Assembly: GCA_965200065.1 (NCBI GenBank)
Contig: CBDATF010000002.1
Location: forward strand, 558,001-622,000
Reading direction: 5' to 3'
Length of the DNA: 64,000 nucleotides
Source of the DNA: Bin127 sp965200065
GTDB lineage: Bacteria; Chloroflexota; Dehalococcoidia; Lucifugimonadales; Lucifugimonadaceae
A model generated the notes under the pieces. The model ran no database searches, was not told the origin of the DNA, and saw only the letters and a list, made by a program, of their open reading frames with translations. The position numbers and the translations under genes are program-made. Shown piece after piece: positions 8,120 through 16,477 of this stretch. Each line of letters starts with the position of its first letter. Within the stretch, counting starts at the first letter, position 1.

Positions 8120-8138
8120 CAGATTACCTTTTAATCTG
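8120..8138. promoter_or_regulatory. Inverted repeat in the 5' leader of the binding-protein operon
   Basis: CAGATTA (8120-8126) and TAATCTG (8132-8138) form a 7-bp perfect inverted repeat with a 5-nt spacer. It lies between the predicted promoter and the start codon of the solute-binding protein gene. It could be an operator or a leader hairpin; nothing in the sequence tells which. Confidence 0.35.
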
Positions 8139-8209
8139 CCCAAGTTACGGTGAAATTCGCTTGAGATTACGCCTTAAGATACCGATTCGCATCTTCACGT
8201 GCCTCATAC

Positions 8210-8238
8210 ACTATACCGCCCTGAACGTTTTGCGGCAA
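8210..8238 (-). promoter_or_regulatory. Predicted sigma-70-type promoter of the ABC importer operon
   Basis: On the minus strand TTGCCG (8233-8238) is followed after 17 nt by TATAGT (8210-8215). Transcription would start near 8203, leaving a leader of about 125 nt before the lipoprotein ATG. Assigned by resemblance to consensus only. Confidence 0.55.
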
Positions 8239-8277
8239 TCTGCTCGCCCACAAGGCGTCAACGCGCTGTGGAGATAC

Positions 8278-9048
8278 TCACTCCATCAACTGCGAGACGA
8301 TCGACATCGCAGCGATGGCGGCAGTTTCAGTGCGTAAGATGCGGGAGCCGAGACTGGCAACTTGAGCACCCTGCTCTACTGCGCGCTGAACCTCGTCCGC
8401 GGCAAAACCACCTACCGGTCCGAGCACCAGCGCCAGCTTATCGATATGGCGATCATCGCTTTTCAGACGCAATACGAGGTCTGCCAGCATCGGCCCTTCC
8501 GTCTCTTCCCAGAGCAAGACTACCTCTGCACCATCGGCAACTAAGGACGAGATAGCGGTTGACATATCACTTGGCGTCTCGATGGCGGGAACGCGCACTC
8601 TACCCGACAGTTCCGCGGCTTCGATGACGATACGTTGCCATCTGATTAGCCGCTTACTGCCAGGCTGTGCGTCTGCCTTTAGGACGCGTTGCGAGATGAT
8701 GGGGATGATCTGGCTGGCGCCGAGCTCGGCACATTTCGCCAGCGCCAACTCATAACGTTGCGGTCTGGTCAATGCCATAACCATGCTGACGGCACATTGC
8801 ATCTCAACATCAAAAACCTGCTGCTCGCATAACTCTACCGAAACTATACAAGTGCCACGACGATGGGCCTTGTCTGCCACAATCCTCGCCGTCCAATCTG
8901 TCCCATCACCAGTGAACAGTCCAACCGATTCTCCAAGTCGCAACCGAAGCACGTTCACGATCTGATGCGAGATGCGCGTGGGCAGGTCTACAACATCGCC
9001 AAGAACAAAGGGCGAAGAATCCGATGTTTCAACGTAGAACCGGTGCAT
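8278..9048 (-). CDS. rsmE: 16S rRNA (uracil-1498-N3)-methyltransferase RsmE
   Basis: 256 residues. The N-terminal PUA-like part carries HQIVNVLRLRLGESVGLFTG. The C-terminal SPOUT methyltransferase domain has the diagnostic LVLGPVGGF and LGSRILRTETAAI, which form the knotted S-adenosylmethionine site. RsmE methylates U1498 of 16S rRNA in the decoding region of the 30S subunit. It is the last gene of the hrcA-dnaJ-prmA-rsmE unit, 20 nt after prmA. An rsmE next to prmA and dnaJ is a common bacterial arrangement and supports both calls. Confidence 0.95.
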   Translation of the reverse strand: MHRFYVETSDSSPFVLGDVVDLPTRISHQIVNVLRLRLGESVGLFTGDGTDWTARIVADKAHRRGTCIVSVELCEQQVFDVEMQCAVSMVMALTRPQRYELALAKCAELGASQIIPIISQRVLKADAQPGSKRLIRWQRIVIEAAELSGRVRVPAIETPSDMSTAISSLVADGAEVVLLWEETEGPMLADLVLRLKSDDRHIDKLALVLGPVGGFAADEVQRAVEQGAQVASLGSRILRTETAAIAAMSIVSQLME

Positions 9049-9068
9049 AGCACAACATCCTTAACCCC

Positions 9069-10025
9069 TCAAACCGCGGCCGTCTTAATCAACCGCAACA
9101 TCATCCAATCAGTGTCCTGGTGCACATCAGATATCTCAACCGACTCAAGATTTAAGAAGGTTGACTTAACGGCATCGACTTGATCGACCAATATGCCCGA
9201 CAGCAGGATGATGCCGCCGGGGCGTGCACACTTGACTAACTCCGTGGCAAGGTCGATAACGACGCGGGACGTGATGTTGGCGAACACGTAGTCAAAGCCG
9301 ATTGCTGGAAGTTGATGGTGTGGTATCGAGCCCTCGAGGATGTTTACATGTTCAGCGACGCCGGACATTTCGGTATTGTCTCGAACCGCGCTGACGGCCG
9401 TCTCGTCTATGTCGAGGCACCAGGCATCCGCGGCTCCCAGCTTCAGCGCAACTATCGATAGCACTCCCGATCCGCATCCAACATCGACGACTCGACTGCC
9501 ACTCAACCTACCTGCTTCGGCTTCCTCTACTATCTGTTTCAGACACATCCGCGTCGTAGGATGATTGCCCGTTCCGAACGCTAACCCGGGTGAGAGAAAC
9601 ACATTGACGTCGGCGAGTTCACTCGTCTCCGGTTTACCGTCATCTATCGACCATGGCGAAATTACGATGCGGTCTCCGACCCGGATAGTTGGAAACGACT
9701 GATTTTCCCACTCCTCAGCATTTACAACTCGCTCACGTTGAGGGCCGAATGAGGCCAGTTCGGACATCAATCGAAGTCCGATGCCGATCATCTGCTTGCG
9801 CTGGTCAATCGAGTGATCGAACTTCAGGTAGCCGTATACCGTTACCTCGTCGCTCTGGTCCAGACCGGATGCCGGGTCGTCCGCATCCCAGTCGCCCGTC
9901 TGTGAAACGAATACGCGACCGTCTCCGTAACGGAAGAATAGATGCGTTATCGGTTCCGCACATTCAGACGGTGCCGTAACGCTGATTTCAAGCCATCGAT
10001 CTTCAGAAACTTCTGGTCGATTCAT
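9069..10025 (-). CDS. prmA: Ribosomal protein L11 methyltransferase
   Basis: 318 residues. The catalytic class I methyltransferase domain shows motif I VVDVGCGSGVLSI and the acidic LDIDETAV that binds the S-adenosylmethionine ribose. The post-motif FANITSRVVIDLA matches the PrmA NANI-type segment. The N-terminal 130 residues correspond to the substrate-recognition domain. PrmA trimethylates uL11 on lysine and amino-terminal groups. The Asn of NANI becomes Phe-Ala-Asn-Ile here, a modest deviation. It is co-transcribed with dnaJ upstream and rsmE downstream. Confidence 0.92.
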   Translation of the reverse strand: MNRPEVSEDRWLEISVTAPSECAEPITHLFFRYGDGRVFVSQTGDWDADDPASGLDQSDEVTVYGYLKFDHSIDQRKQMIGIGLRLMSELASFGPQRERVVNAEEWENQSFPTIRVGDRIVISPWSIDDGKPETSELADVNVFLSPGLAFGTGNHPTTRMCLKQIVEEAEAGRLSGSRVVDVGCGSGVLSIVALKLGAADAWCLDIDETAVSAVRDNTEMSGVAEHVNILEGSIPHHQLPAIGFDYVFANITSRVVIDLATELVKCARPGGIILLSGILVDQVDAVKSTFLNLESVEISDVHQDTDWMMLRLIKTAAV

Positions 10026-10079
10026 GCATCCGGCTTAGCGCAACGGCCAAACAAATCTGCCGCGTATGCAGCAACCGAT

Positions 10080-11249
10080 CTATTGTCCCGTGAAGGCGCC
10101 TTTGAGCCAGCTCCAAATCCCGCTGCCATCGTCTCGCGGCGCACCGTATGAAACATCGTTTTCCACAATCACGGGATCCAAGGCGCCTTTGTCGGTAGCC
10201 AGCATCGTGTTGCCCAGGTTGCGAACCAGATCTCTCTGCTCAGCCGTCAACGAGCGGGGTGTAACTACGGCTATCTGGACGATCTGATTGCCGCGCGGGC
10301 CGTCATTACGCAACCTGGGAACGCCAAAGCCGTTGAGAATGATCTGCTCACCCGTCTGGGTGCCGGCGTTGATCCTTATCTCTTGATCGCCTTCCAGAGT
10401 AGGTACTTTGATGACGCCGCCCAGCATTGCAGCCACAACATTGATTTCGGCGCGGATCAGCACATCGTTACCGCTGCGAGTGAATATTCGGTCCGGCTCA
10501 ACTTGGACACGCACGTAGAGGTCGCCCGATTCGCCTCCAGATTCACCTACATCGCCATGCCCTCGCATCACAATGCGCGTGCCGTCATCCACTCCCGCCG
10601 GAATATCGATTGATATATTTCTCTGGACCGTCGATACGCTGCTCGCATTGCACTTGATGCAGGGATTCTCGACCGTGGTACCAATGCCACGACATGTCGG
10701 GCATTCGCTGATCTGCTGGAAGTTGCCAAAGAGTGTCTGCTGTGCACGTCTAACCTGACCGGCGCCGGCACATGTCTGGCAGGTACTGGTAGCACTGCCC
10801 GGCTCGCCTCGCGAACCATTGCACCGGGAACATACTTCGCGGCGCGTCACTACAGTCTCACGGCTGGCGCCAAAGACGGCATCACGGAATGGGATGTTCA
10901 GCATAAACTCGATGTCGCGGCCGCGCCGATTGCGGGTGCCCGCGGCACCTCCAAAAAACGACTCGAATATATCTCCGAAGCCGCCAAAATCGCTGAAACC
11001 GCCGAAACCGCCGGCAGCGTTCCCATTTACTCCACTGTGTCCATATCGGTCATAGCGCGCCTTACCCTCAGGGTCGCTCAACACTTGATAAGCTTCGTTG
11101 ACCTCTTTGAAACGCTCAGTAGCACCTTCCGAGCGGTTGCGATCGGGATGATACTCTAACGCCTTGCGTCGAAATGCACGCTTGATATCCTCATCGTTCG
11201 CAGTACGCGGGATATCGAGCACCTCATAGTAGTCACGCTTTTGGGTCAT
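10080..11249 (-). CDS. dnaJ: Chaperone protein DnaJ
   Basis: 389 residues from ATG at 11249, preceded by GGTGAA 6 nt upstream. A longer frame to 11300 adds 17 residues absent from DnaJ proteins. The J domain carries HPD at 34-36, then a Gly/Phe-rich linker. Four zinc-finger repeats follow: CSRCNGSRG, CQTCAGAG, CPTCRGIG and CIKCNASS; the last keeps both cysteines but not the usual Gly-X-Gly. C-terminal substrate domains follow. DnaJ stimulates DnaK ATPase and holds unfolded clients. dnaK and grpE are not in the window, although dnaJ directly follows hrcA. Confidence 0.96.
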   Translation of the reverse strand: MTQKRDYYEVLDIPRTANDEDIKRAFRRKALEYHPDRNRSEGATERFKEVNEAYQVLSDPEGKARYDRYGHSGVNGNAAGGFGGFSDFGGFGDIFESFFGGAAGTRNRRGRDIEFMLNIPFRDAVFGASRETVVTRREVCSRCNGSRGEPGSATSTCQTCAGAGQVRRAQQTLFGNFQQISECPTCRGIGTTVENPCIKCNASSVSTVQRNISIDIPAGVDDGTRIVMRGHGDVGESGGESGDLYVRVQVEPDRIFTRSGNDVLIRAEINVVAAMLGGVIKVPTLEGDQEIRINAGTQTGEQIILNGFGVPRLRNDGPRGNQIVQIAVVTPRSLTAEQRDLVRNLGNTMLATDKGALDPVIVENDVSYGAPRDDGSGIWSWLKGAFTGQ

Positions 11250-11302
11250 CTTGATTTCACCATTGATACTGGAAAGGAAATTACTGAAACAAACATCCAA
11301 AC

Positions 11303-12337
11303 CTAGCTGCCAGCAACCGCGCTATCTACCATGTCGTTCAACGTCTGCGCGGTGAAACCCACCGTCGGAATGGCGACGTCGTAAGCGGTACGCATTGGTG
11401 ATATCAGTCCGACAACGCCGCGGGCATTGACGGCTTCTCCATATCCGCACATGATGACGCTGTAGTTGAGCAGCTCCGGACGTGGATTGTCCGAACCGAT
11501 CGTAACTTTCGGCTGTTCTCCGTAGGTGATGCCTGAAATCAGGTCGGCAAACGCCACATCGTTTTCCAGTGCTGAAAGCGCCAGCGCACCTTCAGCAGGC
11601 GCTTGGGCAAGCTCAGGGTCTGATATGAAGTGCCGGAAACCACTCATGTAACGTTCGCCCGGCACCGAGTCGGCCTGAAGCAATGTCTCTATTGTCGCAT
11701 CCCAAACCAGCCGCTCAAAACCGTCCTCGATATCAGACTGCTCTCGATTGGCCGCCAACTCTTCAACCCCTTTGCCCGACACTTTGGCCGATACTTTGTT
11801 GCGCGTGCGTTCAAGCTCTCCTTCCGGTACGGCGCGCTCAAGCTCGATGATATGGCGATACACTCGCGCCTCTTGCAAGACCAGCACGAGCATCACGAGC
11901 ATATCCTGCAGACGCAACAGCTCGATCTGCTTAACGTCCGGCATCTTGGCACGCGGCGCAGTGATGAAAACCAAGGTGCCGATCAGATCGGCGATTACTG
12001 ATGTCGCAACCTGCACCCAGGCATCAACATCGTCTGGCGACATGATGGTTTGATGCTGCAACGCCATCACCAGCTCACCAGGAGGCGGCGATGGATAGTT
12101 CAACCCGCCGACGAAGTGGCGATATCCCTTCTCAGAAGGCACGGCTCCGGCGGAAGTATGTGGACGCAAGAGATAACCGTCCTGTATCAGCGCGCCCATT
12201 TCATTGCGTATCGTGGCACTGCTGATGCCAAACTCGCCCGACTTGGCGACCGCGCGGGATGAAACCGGCACCGCGGTCGATATGTAGTCATCAACGATGA
12301 AAGTCAGTATTGTGCTTCTGCGCTGAGGAAGGTCCAT
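11303..12337 (-). CDS. hrcA: Heat-inducible transcription repressor HrcA
   Basis: 344 residues. The N-terminal winged-helix domain contains SSRAVAKSGEFGISSATIRNEM and LRPHTSAGAVPSEKGYRHFV, both standard HrcA sequences. A GAF-like middle domain and the C-terminal dimerisation part with VGLISPMRTAYDVAIPTV follow. HrcA represses chaperone genes by binding CIRCE elements (9-bp arms with a 9-bp spacer) and needs GroEL for folding. I found no CIRCE match upstream of this gene. It heads hrcA-dnaJ-prmA-rsmE with a predicted promoter at 12433-12462. Confidence 0.95.
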   Translation of the reverse strand: MDLPQRRSTILTFIVDDYISTAVPVSSRAVAKSGEFGISSATIRNEMGALIQDGYLLRPHTSAGAVPSEKGYRHFVGGLNYPSPPPGELVMALQHQTIMSPDDVDAWVQVATSVIADLIGTLVFITAPRAKMPDVKQIELLRLQDMLVMLVLVLQEARVYRHIIELERAVPEGELERTRNKVSAKVSGKGVEELAANREQSDIEDGFERLVWDATIETLLQADSVPGERYMSGFRHFISDPELAQAPAEGALALSALENDVAFADLISGITYGEQPKVTIGSDNPRPELLNYSVIMCGYGEAVNARGVVGLISPMRTAYDVAIPTVGFTAQTLNDMVDSAVAGS

Positions 12338-12647
12338 CTCAAAGGGCTACGCAACATCGAGGCACTCTCGCCGTCGCGACGTGATAATCAGTGCAATCCG
12401 ACACGGAAATCAATACTCGATCTTGTTAATCGAATCTAACATCACACGTTAAAACGCGTCAATTTGAACCTGATATCCAAACCAGAATATCCCAGCCAAT
12501 CAACTAGGACGCAACCGGTGAGGACTGCTACGACGACGGTCTTGATATCAATTATCGAATATCTGACGCGTGAAACATGCTGTTGGTACAAATTAAACTC
12601 GATATCGATGCTATGAGTTTGACCATCAATCGGAGTTCTTGTTTCCT
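12338..12647. other. Divergent intergenic region between hrcA and the MBL-fold gene
   Basis: 310 nt, AT-richer than its flanks, between two divergent genes. It contains the predicted hrcA promoter (12433-12462, minus strand) and the CGGAG Shine-Dalgarno of the MBL-fold gene (12631-12635). I could not find a convincing -35/-10 pair for the plus-strand gene, nor a CIRCE element, nor a small RNA signature. Confidence 0.5.
12433..12462 (-). promoter_or_regulatory. Predicted sigma-70-type promoter of hrcA-dnaJ
   Basis: On the minus strand TTGACG (12457-12462) is followed after 18 nt by TAGATT (12433-12438). The start would lie near 12426, about 90 nt before the hrcA ATG. Assigned by consensus resemblance. 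Confidence 0.55.
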
Positions 12648-13298
12648 ATGGAGATCTCTCTAAACGGACCTAACGTCTTTCTCATCAAAACGACTTCAGG
12701 TTCGGTGATCTGCGACCCTGCGAACAAGCAGGAAGCGACGTTCGTGCCGGCAACTGCCGCGGACGATACCGTCATCGTCGCCATATTGCGTAGCACACCG
12801 GCGAAATCGGCCTTCAAGAGACCGAATTCGCAGATCTCTACCGACACTATCTCACATCCCGGCGAGTATGAGATAGGCGACCTTGGACTACGCGGCATCG
12901 CTCTGACAATCGATCCCGATTCAAAGTCGAAATCGACCATCACATCGTTCCGCGTCGATGCTGAAGGGTTAGCGGTCTACATGCTTGGTCTAGCCAAGAC
13001 GACTCCCGATGCGCGCACGGTGCAGTTGATCGGACACATTGATGTGTTGTTGCTAGACACAGCACGTCTCGACATGGATGTCAAAGAACTCTCATCCATC
13101 ATCGGCGCTCTCGATCCCTCATTAGTCTTGGTGAACGGTCTCGACGCAGAAAGCAACGAACCGAATGCGATGCTGAAATCGCTGCTCGGCGAGGCCGGTA
13201 GTGATCAGACGCGCAAAGAGCCGCAACTCCGCGTCAACCTCACTCGCTCCGCAATGCCCGAAAACCGCGAAGTCATCGTTCTGCGATCGCGGGCATAA
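12648..13298 (+). CDS. Metallo-beta-lactamase-fold protein lacking metal ligands
   Basis: 216 residues from ATG at 12648, 12 nt after CGGAG; an in-frame TTG at 12639 is too close to that site. The layout matches the Lactamase_B_3/UlaG-like MBL family: an opening strand MEISLNGPNVFLIKT, SVICDPA, a HPGEYEIGDLGLRGIAL segment like the family's GPGEYEI region, a later IDVLLLDTARL strand and SLVLVNG near the end. The metal-binding HxHxDH segment is replaced by RSTPAKSAFKR, the following Asp loop by MLGLAK and the final His by LVNGLDAE. It therefore looks like a non-catalytic relative. It stands alone between hrcA and a strong terminator. Fold assignment is from pattern memory. Confidence 0.7.
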   Translation: MEISLNGPNVFLIKTTSGSVICDPANKQEATFVPATAADDTVIVAILRSTPAKSAFKRPNSQISTDTISHPGEYEIGDLGLRGIALTIDPDSKSKSTITSFRVDAEGLAVYMLGLAKTTPDARTVQLIGHIDVLLLDTARLDMDVKELSSIIGALDPSLVLVNGLDAESNEPNAMLKSLLGEAGSDQTRKEPQLRVNLTRSAMPENREVIVLRSRA

Positions 13299-13310
13299 CC
13301 GCACGAACAA

Positions 13311-13360
13311 ATCAAAAAACGGCGACCACCGTAGCACTACGGTGGTCGCCGTTTTTTGAT
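13311..13360. terminator. Strong bidirectional terminator with a 24-bp perfect stem
   Basis: Positions 13311-13334 and 13337-13360 are exact inverted complements, with 2 nt between them. Each arm carries a GC-rich core (GGCGACCACCG) and ends in six A or six T. A poly-U tail is therefore formed in both directions, serving the MBL-fold gene on the plus strand and the stalk-protein genes on the minus strand. Confidence 0.9.
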
Positions 13361-13391
13361 TCTGGATAGCTAGTTTCTAATTCGAACCAGA

Positions 13392-14861
13392 TCAATTATT
13401 TCTTGGCCGGTTGCTCTGCTGAGCGAATCGCCATCCGATGTACGCTGCGAATGCCGCGAGAACCAGCGTCAACAGGATCGCGAGCGGAATCGTCGGATTG
13501 AAACCGCCATCTTCCTCTTCTTCCTGCTCGGGAACGGGAGTCAGTACCGGCGTAGGCACTGGAGTAGCTGTCGGCGGCATCGGCGTTGCCGTGGGAGGAG
13601 GCACGGGCGTTGCGGTTGGGGACACTGGGGTTTCAGTTGGCGGGACCGGGGTTGCAGTTGGTGGAACTGATGTCGCCGTCGGCGGCACCGCTGTTGCCGT
13701 AGGCGGCACGGACGTCGCCGTCGGTGGCACTGTGGTTGCTGTAGGCGGCACTGGCGTTGGCGTCGATGGCACCGGAGTTGCAGTCGGAGGCACGGGCGTT
13801 GGTGTCGGTGGCACCGGGGTTGCAGTCGGAGGCAAGGGCGTTGGCGTCGGTGGAACTGGCGTCGCAGTCGGAGGGACCCAGGTTGCAGTCGGAGGGACCG
13901 TAGTTGCAGTAGGTGGAACTGGCGTCGCAGTCGGTGGCGCCGGAGTTGCAGTAGGCGGTACAGGCGTTGCCGACACTGGTACCGGTGTTGCTGTCAGAAC
14001 CGGGAAGAACAACCTGAAATCCGTGCTTTCACCCAGTTGAAACACACTGGGTGTATCGGCTTCAAGCGTCTTGTTCGGGTTAGTTGCATTGCCTTTGTCA
14101 ATGACAAAGAATTGGACTGCCGCCCCATTCAATCCGGCATCTGCACTTTCAATCGCGAGCGAGTAGCTGCCATCCATAACCGTTGCGTTCTGAGAGCGAA
14201 GGTTCCCACCAACTACCGCGAAAATCTCGTACCCATCAGGCACAAGCCCTTGAGATGTGAATGCTTGACCGGCAAACGTCGTGATGTTTGGTGTCGCGGG
14301 CACCGGTGTTGGCGTAGCACGAGCTGGAATCGTTGGAAAATCGAGATTCACTACTCGCTTCTCCAAGAAGTCGACTGGACAGGTGAAGCAGAACGACCCA
14401 TCGGAGCGCAAACCGGCATAGTAGTTGATGGTCGTCGACTCGACCGCATCTTCCAACCAGAACTTTATCTCACTACCGATAAGCTCCTGCGGCGGATCGA
14501 CTGCTAGCCCCTCAAATCCATTCGCTTCAACAGTGCCTTCCCCAATGATGACTGGTTGCGATACCCAATCCTCTACCCTGGCAGTTAGTCTGAAGCCGCT
14601 GACCTCTTCATTTGCGCCGGCAATCGTAACCACACCGTCGAACAATAGCAAACCTAGCGATGGTGGAAGATTTTGCGCTTGAATGTTGTCTGCATCACGA
14701 TTGGATGCTACTGCCAGTGCCAACATTGCGGCTAGAACGAACACCATCGCGGCTGTGACGCCCAGCGCGCCGTTGACACCTTCACGCTCTTTTCGCACAG
14801 CACTCGCTGTGATGCGCCAAAGTGAAGGATGTTTCTTGCCACGCTCAACTGGGTCGTTCAT
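13392..14861 (-). CDS. Surface protein with Pro-Thr-Ala-Thr stalk, paralogue A
   Basis: 489 residues, unrecognised as a named family. A cytoplasmic basic N-terminus precedes a hydrophobic segment at about 32-52. Two beta-rich domains follow: the first about 60-180, with a CxxC pair at Cys158/Cys161 and the GSEIKFWLED motif; the second about 200-300, with VPDGYEIFAVVGG and GSYSLAI. Then come 19 heptads of (x)VPPTAT type, an acidic EQEEEED linker, a C-terminal membrane helix and a short basic tail. The ATG has GAGGTG 8 nt upstream, and the gene starts 12 nt after its paralogue B. Likely a membrane-anchored exposed protein holding its domains on a rigid stalk. Ligand unknown. Confidence 0.8.
   Translation of the reverse strand: MNDPVERGKKHPSLWRITASAVRKEREGVNGALGVTAAMVFVLAAMLALAVASNRDADNIQAQNLPPSLGLLLFDGVVTIAGANEEVSGFRLTARVEDWVSQPVIIGEGTVEANGFEGLAVDPPQELIGSEIKFWLEDAVESTTINYYAGLRSDGSFCFTCPVDFLEKRVVNLDFPTIPARATPTPVPATPNITTFAGQAFTSQGLVPDGYEIFAVVGGNLRSQNATVMDGSYSLAIESADAGLNGAAVQFFVIDKGNATNPNKTLEADTPSVFQLGESTDFRLFFPVLTATPVPVSATPVPPTATPAPPTATPVPPTATTVPPTATWVPPTATPVPPTPTPLPPTATPVPPTPTPVPPTATPVPSTPTPVPPTATTVPPTATSVPPTATAVPPTATSVPPTATPVPPTETPVSPTATPVPPPTATPMPPTATPVPTPVLTPVPEQEEEEDGGFNPTIPLAILLTLVLAAFAAYIGWRFAQQSNRPRNN
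13555..13975 (-). repeat. 21-nt tandem coding repeat (PPTATPV heptads)
   Basis: About 19 consecutive 21-nt units encode VPPTAT-type heptads in paralogue A. The units are diverged (PPTPT, PSTPT, PPTET, SPTAT and one PPPTAT with an extra Pro), so the array is old enough to have mutated but is still strongly periodic. Such arrays can change length by slippage or recombination. The opposite strand reads as a long Gly-Val frame that is only a shadow. Confidence 0.85.
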
Positions 14862-14873
14862 TGATGTTTCACC

Positions 14874-16343
14874 TCAATGTTTACGCTCGCGGGGATGCGG
14901 TTCGGCATCCTCCGGCTCGATATCGGCTCTGCGACGCGTAGTAATGCGCCATGCGAACACACTCAACAAGGCAACTATGCTCAACGGCAGGGTGGCTTCC
15001 ATGGACCCGTTCTGGTTAGGAGCGGCGCTGCAAAAACCGGAATTGCCAGTTTCAGCCGCCGGCGTAGGGGTAGACGTCTGAATGGGAGTGGGCACAAATT
15101 GTGTCGGCGTCGGCGGCAAAGATACCGGCGTATTAGTCGGTGCTTCGATCGCAATTGTCGGCCTTGGTGTGCGTGTCGGTTCAGGTGTAGATGTCGCTTC
15201 CGGCGCCTCAGTAGTTGCTGTCGGCGATGGTGGTGGGCTCGGCCTGGGCGACGGCGCGGCTGTTGGCGCGACTGTTGGTGTTGGTGTCGGCGGCACAGAC
15301 ATCGGTGTCGGCGTCGCTGTAGCAGTAACCGTAGCCGTTGGCGAGGGACTGGGAGTTGGCGTGACGGTCGCCGTCGGCGAGGGCGAGGGCGTCAACGTCG
15401 GCGTAGGTGAGGGCGTTGCCGTTGCCGTCTCGGTCGGTATAGGCGATGGCGTCTCGGTCGGCGTTTCAGTCGCCAGTGGTGTCGGAGTGAGAGTGGGCAG
15501 TAATTCGGGGAATATCAATGAAAAGTTCTGAAACTGTGCCCCGGGAACGAACGCGCCGGGTGCTGATATCGCTTGCACTAATCGTGTAGCCCCCGAAGGA
15601 TCGTTATCGTCGATAGCAAAAAACACTACCCTGGCATTGAGATACATCTCATCAACGACATCCACGGTGAGGAAGTACTGTCCGTTAAAGACCTGCACAT
15701 TCCCGGTTCGGAAATCGTCGCCAACCACGGCGTATACCTGGGTTCCATCCGGCAGCGCCCCGCTTGGGCTTCGCGCCGGGCCGCTGAAGAATGCCGGTGC
15801 CAAAATCACTGGCGAAGGTGTCAGAGTGGGCGTTATAGTCGGTGTCGCTTGGGGAAGAGACGAAAAGTCGAGATTCACCTCTCTCAAAAAAGGAAATGTC
15901 CAAGTGCAACCGCCGCAGACCTCACCGGAGAATTCGTTGATCTGCGCGTAGAAACTCGTAACTTCAGAAACGACCTGCCCTTCCAACCAGAACTGGATTT
16001 CGGACCCGAACAGGTCTTCCTCCAACGGCGGGGCTACGACTAGATGCGTGTACTTGAAAGGGTCGGCAGTAGTGCCTCCCACAATGACCGGTGCTGACTC
16101 CCAGGTGTCGCCAATCCGCGCGGTGATCGTAAACCCGGAATATAGAGGTTCCTCGCCGTTGATAGTCACTTTGCCGTGAAAAATGATTGCAGGTAATGTT
16201 GGCGGAACCTGCTGTTGCGCATTGATCTGACGCTCGTGATTGTTCCCTATCGCTATCAATCCCATGGCGATCAAGGCCGAGAGCGACATGACGGTGACCC
16301 ATATGCGGGAAGTCGTCATAATGCGACGCGCGAGTTTAGGCAT
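14874..16343 (-). CDS. Surface protein with Pro-Thr-Ser stalk, paralogue B
   Basis: 489 residues from ATG at 16343, which has AAGGAG 9 nt upstream; the longer frame to 16406 lacks such a site. It has the same architecture as its neighbour: N-terminal hydrophobic segment (about 15-35), domain 1 with GSEIQFWLEG and a CxxC pair at Cys143/Cys146, domain 2 with LPDGTQVYAVVGDD and GQYFLTV. A less regular Thr/Pro/Ser stalk (TPTPSPSPTATVT-like) follows, then a C-terminal membrane helix and a basic, acidic-ended tail. Identity to paralogue A in both domains indicates tandem duplication with rapid stalk divergence. It follows rpsI by 134 nt. Function unknown; surface exposure is inferred. Confidence 0.8.
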   Translation of the reverse strand: MPKLARRIMTTSRIWVTVMSLSALIAMGLIAIGNNHERQINAQQQVPPTLPAIIFHGKVTINGEEPLYSGFTITARIGDTWESAPVIVGGTTADPFKYTHLVVAPPLEEDLFGSEIQFWLEGQVVSEVTSFYAQINEFSGEVCGGCTWTFPFLREVNLDFSSLPQATPTITPTLTPSPVILAPAFFSGPARSPSGALPDGTQVYAVVGDDFRTGNVQVFNGQYFLTVDVVDEMYLNARVVFFAIDDNDPSGATRLVQAISAPGAFVPGAQFQNFSLIFPELLPTLTPTPLATETPTETPSPIPTETATATPSPTPTLTPSPSPTATVTPTPSPSPTATVTATATPTPMSVPPTPTPTVAPTAAPSPRPSPPPSPTATTEAPEATSTPEPTRTPRPTIAIEAPTNTPVSLPPTPTQFVPTPIQTSTPTPAAETGNSGFCSAAPNQNGSMEATLPLSIVALLSVFAWRITTRRRADIEPEDAEPHPRERKH

Positions 16344-16477
16344 AAGCAGGCTCTCCTTAAGCATTGTGCGATTCCACATTGCGAAGACGCTAGCGATTCG
16401 ATGCAAGATTGTTTAAATCCGTCGCACCCTGCACATCGATTCAGCGGCGCGATTGAAGGGCTGATCGTTCTGATTGA

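Noticed and set aside
12353..12400. Possible CIRCE element before hrcA (TTGCACT ... GAGTGCC on the minus strand)
   Set aside because: The half-sites are about 20 nt apart instead of 9 and match the consensus poorly.
13555..13975. Possible CRISPR array
   Set aside because: Units are 21 nt, contiguous and without spacers, and they encode heptads in a long open frame.
13438..14040. A 200-codon plus-strand frame of Gly-Val-Thr repeats
   Set aside because: It is the exact complement of the Pro/Thr stalk codons of paralogue A, which has a start site, signal and membrane segments. The repeat makes both strands open.
14877..15531. Two overlapping plus-strand frames, one Arg-rich and one Gly-Val-rich
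   Set aside because: Both mirror the stalk of paralogue B on the minus strand; neither has a credible start site.
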